A DNA stretch of 60,914 nt from positions 1-60,914 of the forward strand of contig NZ_CATNLZ010000033.1 in NCBI RefSeq assembly GCF_950101795.1, read 5' to 3'. The stretch comes from Nocardioides sp. T2.26MG-1. Lineage in GTDB: Bacteria > Actinomycetota > Actinomycetes > Propionibacteriales > Nocardioidaceae. A program made the translations under genes and the position numbers. Shown here piece after piece: positions 17,420 through 25,611 of this stretch. Position 1 is the first letter of the stretch; each line of letters opens with the position of its first letter. The notes under the pieces are model-generated. The model had not been told where the DNA came from. It searched no databases and saw only the letters and a program-made list of their open reading frames with translations.

Positions 17420-17795
17420 ACGCTGTGGCGCGGGACTGCTCGCGCAGCGGCTCGCCCGGCGGCGCCCAGTGCCAGACCCAGGTGAGGGTGGCGTCCGCGA
17501 AGTCGGCGCGGATCTGCATGGGCATGGGGGCGGCCACGGCGGCGGTGAAGACGCCGGCCAGTCCTTCGTGGAACGCCACGACCTCCGAGAACTCCCCCAT
17601 CGCGACGTGGAGGGACGACGCCGTGATGATCGTGTGCTCGACGTGCTGCAGACCGTCGTCGCCGACGGCTTCGTAGTCCAGGCTCAGCGCGTGCTCGGTC
17701 AGCCTGCGGACCTCCATCCGGCACACACAGTGCCCGCTCTCCTCGCCCTCGACAGTGCCTCGGTACAGGCCAGGCGGAACCTCCAGCAGCGCCAT
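17397..17795 (-). CDS. Hypothetical protein, 132 residues
   Basis: Soluble protein of unknown family; no signal peptide or helix. It has alternating beta-type stretches (LYRGTVEGEESGHCVCRMEV, MPMQIRADFADATLTWVWHW). The ATG at 17795 has a strong GAGGAG site; longer upstream starts lack one. Nine to ten bp separate it from the preceding 90-residue gene, so they form a two-gene unit. GC content is lower than around it, a hint of acquisition. Confidence 0.75.
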   Translation of the reverse strand: MALLEVPPGLYRGTVEGEESGHCVCRMEVRRLTEHALSLDYEAVGDDGLQHVEHTIITASSLHVAMGEFSEVVAFHEGLAGVFTAAVAAPMPMQIRADFADATLTWVWHWAPPGEPLREQSRATAWIGRART

Positions 17796-17805
17796 GACTG
17801 GCTCC

Positions 17806-18078
17806 TCAGACAACTGGTAGCGGGTCGATCGGCTCGTCGTACTCCCCCAGCACGTAGCGGAGCCGGTGGTTGAGGTCGTTGAGGCCCTGGCGCACTCCGC
17901 GGCGCGTCGCCTCCCGTGCCGCACCGTCAGCGACAAGGCGCCGCGCGACGTGATCGGCCCAGTCCGGAAGGGCATCGCCTGACGGCATGAGCTCGCCCTC
18001 CAGGACCGCCAGGAGACCGATCAGCGCACCGATGTCTTGTATGCGTGGCGCTCGGGGAGTCAGCTCGAGATCAGGCAC
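17806..18078 (-). CDS. Hypothetical protein, 90 residues
   Basis: Helical, soluble, unknown (DWADHVARRLVADGAAREAT, QGLNDLNHRLRYVLGEYDEP). GTG start at 18078, with GATGCT ending six bases upstream as a possible leaderless -10 box. Paired with the following 132-residue gene and divergent from the 146-residue gene at 18163. The three-gene islet resembles small toxin/immunity-type cargo only by size; no motif supports that. Confidence 0.7.
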   Translation of the reverse strand: MPDLELTPRAPRIQDIGALIGLLAVLEGELMPSGDALPDWADHVARRLVADGAAREATRRGVRQGLNDLNHRLRYVLGEYDEPIDPLPVV

Positions 18079-18162
18079 GCAGCCAGCATCCGCTCTGGTT
18101 GTGCCTTCTGGCCAGTCCCCGCCCTGGTTTGCCGACAGGAGGGCGTGCCAGGATCGGACTCC

Positions 18163-18603
18163 GTGACCTCATGGCGGGACTCGGCAACACAGTCGGCGCA
18201 GGACGACCTGGACGGCCTGCTCAACCTCGTGCTGCCCCACGCGGAGGACCTGCTCCGCAGACGCGGTGAGTTCTACCCGTTCGGCGCCACGGTCTCGATG
18301 GACGGTACGACGGCACTGATTGGAGCCGATCCCGGACTCGGACGACGCCCGCCGCCCGACCAGGTCCTGGCCGGCCTCTATCAGGGAGTGCAGGGGGACG
18401 CGGCGTCGCTCCGGGCCGCGGCGTTCGTCGCCGACGTCCGCGTCGGCAGGTCGGACGCGATCCGCGTCGAGCTCGAGCATCGCGACGGCGTGGCTCCGGT
18501 CGTCCTGGTCCCCTACACGCCGAGCAGGTCGAACCGGCCCGTCAAGCTCGGCAGCATGAGCGCCGTCGCAGGCGAGCCGAGGGTGTGGACGTCGCTCACC
18601 TGA
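18163..18603 (+). CDS. Hypothetical protein, 146 residues
   Basis: Soluble protein of unknown family with helices then beta strands (LNLVLPHAEDLLRRRGEFYP, FGATVSMDGTTALIGADPG, SDAIRVELEHRDGVAPVVLV). GTG at 18163 was chosen because AGGA lies about 9 bases upstream and it falls after the divergent gene; the frame is open further upstream to 18037. The FYPFGATV-type start is seen in small soluble proteins of unassigned role. A palindromic repeat follows 17 bp after the stop. Confidence 0.7.
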   Translation: MTSWRDSATQSAQDDLDGLLNLVLPHAEDLLRRRGEFYPFGATVSMDGTTALIGADPGLGRRPPPDQVLAGLYQGVQGDAASLRAAAFVADVRVGRSDAIRVELEHRDGVAPVVLVPYTPSRSNRPVKLGSMSAVAGEPRVWTSLT

Positions 18604-18619
18604 GCGACTGACCGCCGAC

Positions 18620-18659
18620 CGGTGGTTGAGGTGCGAGCGAAGCGAGCCTCGAAACCACC
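18620..18659 (+). repeat. Intergenic palindromic repeat, copy B
   Basis: CGGTGGTTGAGGTGCGAGCG followed by AAGCGAGCCTCGAAACCACC forms a near-perfect hairpin just after the 146-residue gene. Same family as copies A and C to F. Confidence 0.8.
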
Positions 18660-18697
18660 ACCTCCTGCGGCGCGGCCTCGGCGAGATCGCCCGGTGA

Positions 18698-18741
18698 CGG
18701 TGGTTTCGAGACGGTTGCCAGCGCAACCTCCCCAACCACCT
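18698..18741 (+). repeat. Intergenic palindromic repeat, copy C
   Basis: CGGTGGTTTCGAGACGGTTG and CAACCTCCCCAACCACC arms; a diverged copy in opposite orientation to copy B, 38 bp away. The two copies fill most of the 231-base gap before the acyl-CoA synthetase. Confidence 0.7.
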
Positions 18742-18834
18742 GGTCCGGTCGCGCCTGGACTGACGCTCGACAAGGCTCCCTGCCAGACGCGAGGCTGTGA
18801 CCCACGCCACGCCCGTCGACCCAGGGAGCAACAG

Positions 18835-20661
18835 ATGAGCAACGACGTCCTCTCCGAACGCGCCAGGATCGAGGCCGCCGTCGCCGGCCGGACGCTCGTG
18901 GACGCGCTGGCCGAGACGGCGACGTCGTTCGCCGACCGGCCGGCGTACTCCGACAAGCACGAGGTGCCGGAGGGCGAGGCCTGGCGGACGATCACGTGGG
19001 CGCAGACCCGCGAGCTCGCACTCGACGTCGCGGCCGGGCTCGTGGACGCCGGCGTCCAGCCGGGCGACACGGTCGCGATCATGGCGACCAACCGGATCGA
19101 GCACTTCGTCGCGGACATGGGCGCCGTGCATGCGGCGGCCACGCCGATGTCGATCTACAACACGCTCTCCCCGGAGCAGGTCGCGTACGTCGCGAGCCAC
19201 GCTCGGCCGACCGTGGTGATCCTGGAGAACGACGACCACCGGACCCGCTGGGCCAAGGCGATCGCGGAGACCGACAGCATCCGCAAGGTCGTGATGCTCG
19301 GGCAGGACTGGGACGACCTCGTGGCCGTGGGCCGGGCCTACCGCGCCGCCCACGACGACGAACTGGACGCCCGCGCGGCCGCCCTCGAGCCGGACGCACC
19401 GGCGACGATCCTCTACACGTCGGGCACCACCGGCAACCCCAAGGGCGTGGTGCTCACCCACCACAACGTGATGTACGAGGCGCTGAGCACGCTCGAGGCC
19501 GCGGGCCTGCACGAGGCGCAGACCGCCATCAGCTACCTGCCGCTCGCCCACATCGCCGAGCGGGTGCTGGGCCTCTACGGTCCGCAGATCCAGGGCAGCC
19601 ACATGCACGCGATCGGCGACCCGTCCGGTCTGCTGGCCGCGCTCGGCGAGGTGCACCCGACGAGCTTCTTCGGTGTCCCCCGCGTCTGGGAGAAGATCAA
19701 GACCGGCCTGTCCGCCAAGCTCGCCGCGGACCCCGATCCCGCGAACGTGAAGATGGTCCAGGACGCGATGGCCGCAGCGCAGGCCTGGGTCGCGGCCCAG
19801 GAGGTCGGCGGCACGATGACCCCGGAGATCGAGGACGCCTACCGCAAGGCCGACGAGCAGATCCTCGGCTTCCTCAAGCTGCTGCTCGGCCTCGACCAGG
19901 TCACCTGGGCGGGGTCGGCGGCGGCGCCGATGCCGATCGAGGTCGCGCGGTTCATGGCCGGCCTCGGCCTGAAGGTGTACGACGTCTACGGCATGACCGA
20001 GACCTGCGGGGCGGTCACGGCCAACGGTCCCGGTGGCTTCAAGCTCGGCACCGTCGGGCGCGCCACCCCCGGCATGGAGGTCCGGCTCGGCGAGGACAAC
20101 GAGGTGCTGGTGCGCGGGCCGGTGATCACACCCGGCTACCACCTCCAGGATGAGGCCACCCGGTCGCTGATCGACGAGGACGGCTGGGTGCACACCGGCG
20201 ACATCGGCACCCTCGACGACCACGGGTTCTTCTCGATCGTGGACCGCAAGAAGGAGCTGATCATCACCTCCGCCGGCAAGAACATCGCGCCGTCCAACAT
20301 CGAGGGCTACCTCAAGGAGTCCCCGATCGTCGGCCACGCGATGGCGATCGGAGACGGGCGCCCGTACGTCGTTGCGATCCTCACCCTCGACGGCGAGATC
20401 GCCCCGATCGTCGCCCAGCAGATGGGCATCGAGTTCACCGACCTCGCCGACCTCGCCGAGAAGCCCGAGATCCGGGCGATGGCACAGAAGGCCGTCGACG
20501 AGGCCAACGCCCGGCTCTCCCGCCCCGAACAGGTCAAGTCGTTCGAGCTGCTGCCGGTAGAGTGGACCGCCGAGTCCGAGGAGCTCACGCCGACCCTCAA
20601 GCTCAAGCGGCGTGTGGTGAACACCAAGTACGCCGACGTGCTGGACCGCCTGTACGGCTGA
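18835..20661 (+). CDS. Long-chain acyl-CoA synthetase (AMP-dependent, FadD-type)
   Basis: 608-residue enzyme that activates fatty acids to acyl-CoA through an acyl-AMP. It shows the P loop ILYTSGTTGNPKGVVLTHHN, the adenine motif YGMTETCG, the hinge DGWVHTGDIG followed by DRKKELIITSAGKNIAP, and a C-terminal catalytic Lys in LTPTLKLKRR. ATG at 18835 with AGGGAG seven bases upstream; the frame is open upstream through the repeats but that is not coding-like. Monocistronic in appearance, close to other lipid genes. Confidence 0.95.
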   Translation: MSNDVLSERARIEAAVAGRTLVDALAETATSFADRPAYSDKHEVPEGEAWRTITWAQTRELALDVAAGLVDAGVQPGDTVAIMATNRIEHFVADMGAVHAAATPMSIYNTLSPEQVAYVASHARPTVVILENDDHRTRWAKAIAETDSIRKVVMLGQDWDDLVAVGRAYRAAHDDELDARAAALEPDAPATILYTSGTTGNPKGVVLTHHNVMYEALSTLEAAGLHEAQTAISYLPLAHIAERVLGLYGPQIQGSHMHAIGDPSGLLAALGEVHPTSFFGVPRVWEKIKTGLSAKLAADPDPANVKMVQDAMAAAQAWVAAQEVGGTMTPEIEDAYRKADEQILGFLKLLLGLDQVTWAGSAAAPMPIEVARFMAGLGLKVYDVYGMTETCGAVTANGPGGFKLGTVGRATPGMEVRLGEDNEVLVRGPVITPGYHLQDEATRSLIDEDGWVHTGDIGTLDDHGFFSIVDRKKELIITSAGKNIAPSNIEGYLKESPIVGHAMAIGDGRPYVVAILTLDGEIAPIVAQQMGIEFTDLADLAEKPEIRAMAQKAVDEANARLSRPEQVKSFELLPVEWTAESEELTPTLKLKRRVVNTKYADVLDRLYG

Positions 20662-20819
20662 GAGCCGGAGCAACACGGTCGCCGCTGGGAGCGCATCCGA
20701 GCCGCCCGAAACCCGTCAGGCAAGCGGTCAGGGACTGTCCTCAATCCCTGTCACAAAGGTCCTAGGTCGTTCGTCGTACAGATGTCCGATGAGTCCTGGA
20801 CCCTGACCGGGTCGGACTA

Positions 20820-20831
20820 GGGGAAAACCCC
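20820..20831 (+). promoter_or_regulatory. GGGGAAAACCCC inverted repeat upstream of MMPL gene
   Basis: A perfect GGGG-AAAA-CCCC dyad, preceded by CTA, lies 38 bp before the MMPL start. It looks like an operator for a dimeric regulator rather than a terminator (4 bp arms, no T tract). The rest of the 207-base gap (20662-20868) shows no gene. Confidence 0.4.
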
Positions 20832-20868
20832 GATGCAGACTGTCCCATCTCCCTGAGAGAGTCCCACC

Positions 20869-23013
20869 ATGCACCGTCAGATCGCCGGCAAACTGACCGG
20901 TCCAGTCACCAAGTGGCTCGTCCTCGTCGCCATCCTTCTCGTCGCAGCCATCATGGGCTCCTTCGCGGGCAAGCTCACCGACGTCCAGAACAACGAGACC
21001 GAGTCCTGGCTGCCCTCCAGCGCCGAGTCCACCAAGGGCTTCGAGAAGCTCAAGGCGTTCCAGGACGAGTACGACGTGGGCACCACCGTCGTCTACTACA
21101 AGCAGGGTGGGCTCTCGCAGTCCGATCTCGCCGCCATCGAGGACCAGGCGACCGAGATCGAGGGCATCAAGGGCATCACCGACGTGGTGACGCCCCAGCG
21201 CGCCGAGGCCGCCGGCATCCCGGCGCCGTTCGTCTCCGAGGACGGAGACGTCGCCAAGCTGCAGTTCACGGTGAACTACGGCGACAAGCTGTGGGAGGAG
21301 CTGCCCGACCTCAAGGACCGGCTCGACGCCATCACCGCGATCGACGGGGTCGACACCTACCTCGCCGGCGCGGGCGGACAGAGCGCCGACGCGGCGACGA
21401 TCTTCACCTCGTTCGACGGCAAGCTGCTCTTCGTCACCTTGGGCGTCGTGATCCTGATCCTGTTGGTCAGCTACCGCAGTCCGCTGCTCTGGGCGCTCCC
21501 GATCATCAGCGCCGCCGTCGGACTGGCCACGACCATGGGTCTGCTGTACTTCCTCGCCAAGTACGCCGGCCTCACGGTCAACGGCCAGACCCAGTTCATC
21601 CTGACCGTGCTGGTGATCGGGGCGGGCACCGACTACGCCCTGCTCCTCGTCGCGCGCTACCGAGAAGAGCTGCGCCGTCACGAGGACCGGCACGAGGCCA
21701 TGGCCTTCGCCCTGCACCGCGCCGCGCCGGCGATCCTGGCCAGCGCCGCCACCGTCGTGGTCGGCCTGCTCTGCCTGACCTTCGCCGAGCTCAACTCCAC
21801 CGCCGGCATGGGCCCGGCCAACGCGATCGGCGTGGCCGTCACCTTCGTGGTGATGGTGTCCCTGCTCCCCGCCCTGCTGGTGATCTTCGGACGGTGGATC
21901 TTCTGGCCGCTCGTCCCGCGCTTCGGGACCGAGGAGCCCACCGCGTCGGGTCTCTGGGCCCGCGTCGGCAAGGGCATCGCCCCGCGGCCGCGCACGGTCT
22001 GGGTGGGCACCGCTCTCGTGCTCGCCGCCCTGTGCCTGGGCTTCTTCCGGCTCGACACCTCGGGCATCCCCAGCGACGAGATGTACACCACCGACCAGGA
22101 CTCGGTGATCGGCCAGGGGATCCTCGTCGACCACGGCCTCCTCGACGCCAGCACGCCGGTCCAGGTGGTCGCCAACGAGGACAAGGCACAGGATGTCGTG
22201 GCCGCCATGACCGGCATCGAGGGGATCGCCGACCCCGTGGTCGCAGGAGCCAAGGACGGCGCGGCGCTGATCGTCGCCAACCTCACTCACGACCCCTACT
22301 CCCAGGCCTCCTACGACGCCGTCGAGAAGGTGCGCGACGCGACCCACGAGGTCGCCGGCGCCGACGCGCTCACCACGGGCATGTCAGCGGTCTCGATCGA
22401 CGTCGAGAACGCAGCCTCGCGCGACAACAAGGTGATCATCCCGATCGTGCTGCTGGCGGTGCTGCTGATCCTCGTCGGCCTGCTGCGCTCGGTGGTCTCG
22501 CCGCTGATCCTGGTCGGCACGGTGATCCTGTCCTTCGGGGCCGCCCTCGGCATCTCCGGGTTCGTGTTCGACTTCATCTACGGACACGAGCACACCGACA
22601 CCGGGTTCCCGTTGTTCAGCTTCGTGTTCCTGGTGGCGCTCGGGATCGACTACAACATCTTCCTGATGACCCGGGTCCGGGAGGAGACCGCCAACCACGG
22701 CACCCGGCGCGGCTCGCTGATCGCGCTCTCGTCCACGGGTGGCGTGATCACCTCCGCGGGGATCGTGCTCGCGGCGACGTTCGCGATGCTCGCGACGATG
22801 CCGATGACGTTCACCCTCCAGCTGGGCACCACGATCGCGCTCGGGGTGCTGCTCGACACCATGATCGTCCGCTCGGTGCTGGTGACGGCGATCAACCTCG
22901 ACCTGGGCGGCAAGATCTGGTGGCCGAGCGCCCTGGACCGCAAGCCCCCGGTCGACCCTCGGACGGGGGTGGCTCTGGAGCCCGAGGCGACGCCGACCGC
23001 GGCCCCGGTCTGA
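20869..23013 (+). CDS. MMPL/RND-family transporter
   Basis: 714 residues, two tandem halves each with an extracytoplasmic domain and a helix bundle (about 12 helices). The proton-relay Asp residues are present in GAGTDYALLLVARYREE and ALGIDYNIFLMTRVREE. Actinobacterial MMPL proteins export lipids or drugs; here the adjacent genes are an acyl-CoA synthetase and fbiC, so a lipid is possible but unproven. ATG at 20869 after GAGAGAG. A strong hairpin follows the stop. Confidence 0.93.
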   Translation: MHRQIAGKLTGPVTKWLVLVAILLVAAIMGSFAGKLTDVQNNETESWLPSSAESTKGFEKLKAFQDEYDVGTTVVYYKQGGLSQSDLAAIEDQATEIEGIKGITDVVTPQRAEAAGIPAPFVSEDGDVAKLQFTVNYGDKLWEELPDLKDRLDAITAIDGVDTYLAGAGGQSADAATIFTSFDGKLLFVTLGVVILILLVSYRSPLLWALPIISAAVGLATTMGLLYFLAKYAGLTVNGQTQFILTVLVIGAGTDYALLLVARYREELRRHEDRHEAMAFALHRAAPAILASAATVVVGLLCLTFAELNSTAGMGPANAIGVAVTFVVMVSLLPALLVIFGRWIFWPLVPRFGTEEPTASGLWARVGKGIAPRPRTVWVGTALVLAALCLGFFRLDTSGIPSDEMYTTDQDSVIGQGILVDHGLLDASTPVQVVANEDKAQDVVAAMTGIEGIADPVVAGAKDGAALIVANLTHDPYSQASYDAVEKVRDATHEVAGADALTTGMSAVSIDVENAASRDNKVIIPIVLLAVLLILVGLLRSVVSPLILVGTVILSFGAALGISGFVFDFIYGHEHTDTGFPLFSFVFLVALGIDYNIFLMTRVREETANHGTRRGSLIALSSTGGVITSAGIVLAATFAMLATMPMTFTLQLGTTIALGVLLDTMIVRSVLVTAINLDLGGKIWWPSALDRKPPVDPRTGVALEPEATPTAAPV

Positions 23014-23027
23014 CCATCAGCTGGGCT

Positions 23028-23051
23028 GGCCGCCCCCGCGAGGGGGCGGCC
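23028..23051 (+). terminator. Perfect 10-bp hairpin with GCGA loop after the MMPL gene
   Basis: GGCCGCCCCC (23028-23037), loop GCGA, GGGGGCGGCC (23042-23051). It begins 15 bases after the MMPL stop and ends 3 bases before the -10 box of fbiC. There is no T tract, as is common for high-GC terminators. Confidence 0.7.
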
Positions 23052-23053
23052 AC

Positions 23054-23059
23054 TAGCCT
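23054..23059 (+). promoter_or_regulatory. -10 box TAGCCT, leaderless-type promoter of fbiC
   Basis: TAGCCT plus seven bases (gggttcg) leads straight to the ATG at 23067. The region where a -35 box would lie is occupied by the MMPL terminator hairpin. Confidence 0.5.
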
Positions 23060-23066
23060 GGGTTCG

Positions 23067-25610
23067 ATGAACGAGCAGCCGACCCCGCAGCAGGTCCGCC
23101 GGGCACTCGCGCGCGCCGAGCGCGGCGCCGCACTCGACGTCGCCGAGGCGACGGTGCTGCTCGCCGCGACCGGTCCCGACCTCGACCGCCTGACGACGGT
23201 CGCCGGCCGGGTCCGGGACGCCGGGCTCGTGGCCGCCGGACGGCCCGGGGTCGTGACCTACTCCCCGAAGGTGTTCATCCCCGTCACCCGGCTGTGCCGC
23301 GACCGGTGCCACTACTGCACGTTCGTCGAGACTCCCGCCCAGGCGGCGCGCGACGGTCGGGCGCCGTACCTCTCGCCCGACGAGATCCTCGCGATCGCCG
23401 CCCAGGGTGCCGAGCTCGGCTGCCTCGAGGCGCTGTTCACCCTCGGCGACCGGCCCGAGGACCGCTGGCCCGAGGCGCAGGCGTGGCTCGACGAGCAGGG
23501 CTACGACTCGACGCTCTCCTACGTCCGCGCGATGGCGGTGCGGGTGCTCGAGGAGACGGGGCTGCTCCCCCACCTCAACCCCGGCGTGATGTCGTGGGAG
23601 GAGATGAACCGGCTCAAGCCGGTGTCGCCCTCGATGGGGATGATGCTCGAGACCACCTCGCGCCGGCTGTTCGAGGACAGGGGCGAGGCCCACTTCGGGT
23701 CGCCCGACAAGGACCCGGCGGTGCGGCTGCGGGTGCTCGAGGACGCCGGCCGCCTGTCGATCCCGTTCACCACCGGGCTGCTGGTCGGCATCGGGGAGAC
23801 GCTGGCCGAGCGGGCGGAGACGATCTTCGCGCTGCGGGCCACCTCGCGGGCCTTCGGCGCGGTCCAGGAGGTGATCGTCCAGAACTTCAGGGCCAAGCCC
23901 GACACCGCGATGCGGCACACCGACGACCTGGCCCTCGACGAGTACCGGGCCGCGATCGCGGTCACGCGCATCGTGCTCGGGCCCAAGGCGCGGGTGCAGG
24001 CGCCGCCCAACCTCGTCGACCTCGAGGAGTGCCGGGCCCTGCTGGCCGCGGGCGTCGACGACTGGGGCGGCGTCTCCCCGCTCACGCCCGACCACGTCAA
24101 CCCCGAGCGTCCCTGGCCGTCGCTGGAGCGGCTGCGCGACCTCACCGCCTCCTGCGGGTTCGACCTCACTGCGCGCCTGACGGTGCACCCCGAGTACGTG
24201 CGGGCCGGCGAGCCGTGGCTGGACCCGCGGGTGTCCGCCCACGTGGCGGCGTTGGCGACCGACGACGGTCTCGCGCGGCGGGGCGTACGCCCGACCGGTC
24301 TGCCGTGGCAGGAGCCCGACGGTGGGTTCGCATCGGTCGGGCGCACCGATCTGTTCGCCGCCGTCGACAGCGAGGGTCGCACCGACGACCGGCGCTCGGA
24401 CTTCGCGAACGTCTACGGCGACTGGGACGCGGTGCAGGCTGCGGCCGACGGGGTTTCGAGGCTCGCTGCGCTCGCACCTCAACCGCCGTCGGCGCCGGCG
24501 GAGGCGCTGGCCGCTCTGCGAGCCGCGGAGGCCGATCCGGGCAACCTGTCCGACGCGCACGCGCTGACGCTGATGACCGCTGAGGGCGAGCTGCTCGAGC
24601 AGGTGTGCCGGCTGGCCGACGACCTGCGCCGCGAGACGGTCGGCGACGAGGTCACCTACGTCGTCAACCGGAACATCAACTTCACCAACGTCTGCTACGT
24701 CGGCTGCCGGTTCTGCGCGTTCGCCCAGCGGCGCACCGACGCGGACGCCTACTCGCTCTCGCTCGACGAGGTCGCCGACCGGGCGGCCGAGGCGTGGGAC
24801 CTGGGCGCGACCGAGGTGTGCATGCAGGGCGGGATCGACCCCGAGCTGCCCGCCTCGGCGTACTTCGACCTGGTGACCGCGGTGAAGCAGCGGGTCCCGG
24901 ACATGCACGTGCACGCGTTCTCCCCGATGGAGGTCGTCAACGGGGTCGCCCGCACCGGGCTGTCCATCGAGGACTTCCTGATCAAGGCCCGCGAGGCGGG
25001 TCTCGGCTCCCTGCCCGGCACCGCCGCCGAGATCCTCGACGACGAGGTGCGCTGGGTGCTCACCAAGGGCAAGCTGCCCACCCGCACCTGGATCGAGGTG
25101 GTGTCCACCGCCCACCGGGTCGGCATCCCCACGACCTCGACGATGATGTACGGCCACGTCGACAACCCGCGCCACTGGGTCTCGCACCTGCGGGTCCTCT
25201 CCCGCATCCAGGACGAGTCTCTCGAGGCCGGCCGCACCGGCTTCACCGAGTTCGTGCCGCTGCCGTTCGTGCACACCAGCGCCCCGATCTACCTCGCCGG
25301 CGTGGCCCGCCCCGGTCCGACGCTGCGCGACAACCTCGCGGTGCACGCGATGGCGCGGATCCTGCTGCACGGCCGGATCCGCAACATCCAGACCTCGTGG
25401 GTCAAGCTCGGCGTCGACGGCACCCGCGCGATGCTCCGGGCGGGCGCGAACGACGTCGGCGGCACGCTGATGGAGGAGACCATCTCGCGGATGGCCGGCT
25501 CCGAGCACGGCTCGGCCAAGACGGTCGCCGAGCTGGTCGAGATCGGCGCCGGCATCGGCCGGCCGGTCGTCGAGCGCACCACGACGTACGCCCGACGACC
25601 CTCCGCCTGA
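23067..25610 (+). CDS. fbiC: FbiC, fused CofG/CofH FO synthase for coenzyme F420
   Basis: 847-residue bifunctional radical SAM enzyme that builds 7,8-didemethyl-8-hydroxy-5-deazariboflavin (FO) from tyrosine and a flavin precursor. The CofG half has Cys77, Cys81 and Cys84 (CRDRCHYC); the CofH half has Cys543, Cys547 and Cys550 (CYVGCRFC). Length matches mycobacterial FbiC. The linker around residues 462-474 is encoded by a copy of the intergenic palindromic repeat (see 24451). No ribosome site; leaderless-type promoter. It ends 1 bp from the convergent phosphoketolase stop. It supplies cofactor to the F420-type oxidoreductases at 14907 and 29462. Confidence 0.97.
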   Translation: MNEQPTPQQVRRALARAERGAALDVAEATVLLAATGPDLDRLTTVAGRVRDAGLVAAGRPGVVTYSPKVFIPVTRLCRDRCHYCTFVETPAQAARDGRAPYLSPDEILAIAAQGAELGCLEALFTLGDRPEDRWPEAQAWLDEQGYDSTLSYVRAMAVRVLEETGLLPHLNPGVMSWEEMNRLKPVSPSMGMMLETTSRRLFEDRGEAHFGSPDKDPAVRLRVLEDAGRLSIPFTTGLLVGIGETLAERAETIFALRATSRAFGAVQEVIVQNFRAKPDTAMRHTDDLALDEYRAAIAVTRIVLGPKARVQAPPNLVDLEECRALLAAGVDDWGGVSPLTPDHVNPERPWPSLERLRDLTASCGFDLTARLTVHPEYVRAGEPWLDPRVSAHVAALATDDGLARRGVRPTGLPWQEPDGGFASVGRTDLFAAVDSEGRTDDRRSDFANVYGDWDAVQAAADGVSRLAALAPQPPSAPAEALAALRAAEADPGNLSDAHALTLMTAEGELLEQVCRLADDLRRETVGDEVTYVVNRNINFTNVCYVGCRFCAFAQRRTDADAYSLSLDEVADRAAEAWDLGATEVCMQGGIDPELPASAYFDLVTAVKQRVPDMHVHAFSPMEVVNGVARTGLSIEDFLIKAREAGLGSLPGTAAEILDDEVRWVLTKGKLPTRTWIEVVSTAHRVGIPTTSTMMYGHVDNPRHWVSHLRVLSRIQDESLEAGRTGFTEFVPLPFVHTSAPIYLAGVARPGPTLRDNLAVHAMARILLHGRIRNIQTSWVKLGVDGTRAMLRAGANDVGGTLMEETISRMAGSEHGSAKTVAELVEIGAGIGRPVVERTTTYARRPSA
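24451..24487 (+). repeat. Palindromic repeat copy D, inside fbiC coding sequence
   Basis: The 37-base segment starting GGGTTTCGAGGCTCGCTGCG matches the intergenic copy at 58479-58515 at all but one position. It is read in frame as G-V-S-R-L-A-A-L-A-P-Q-P-P and sits between the two radical SAM halves. Confidence 0.85.
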
Positions 25611-25611
25611 G

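Noticed and set aside
18622..18834. N-terminal extension of the acyl-CoA synthetase
   Set aside because: The frame is open only because it crosses the palindromic repeats; ATG 18835 has a proper ribosome site and a normal N-terminus.
22650..25508. 952-codon minus-strand open frame opposite fbiC
   Set aside because: High-GC shadow: His/Arg/Gly/Asp-rich with no domain, while the plus strand encodes a clear FbiC.
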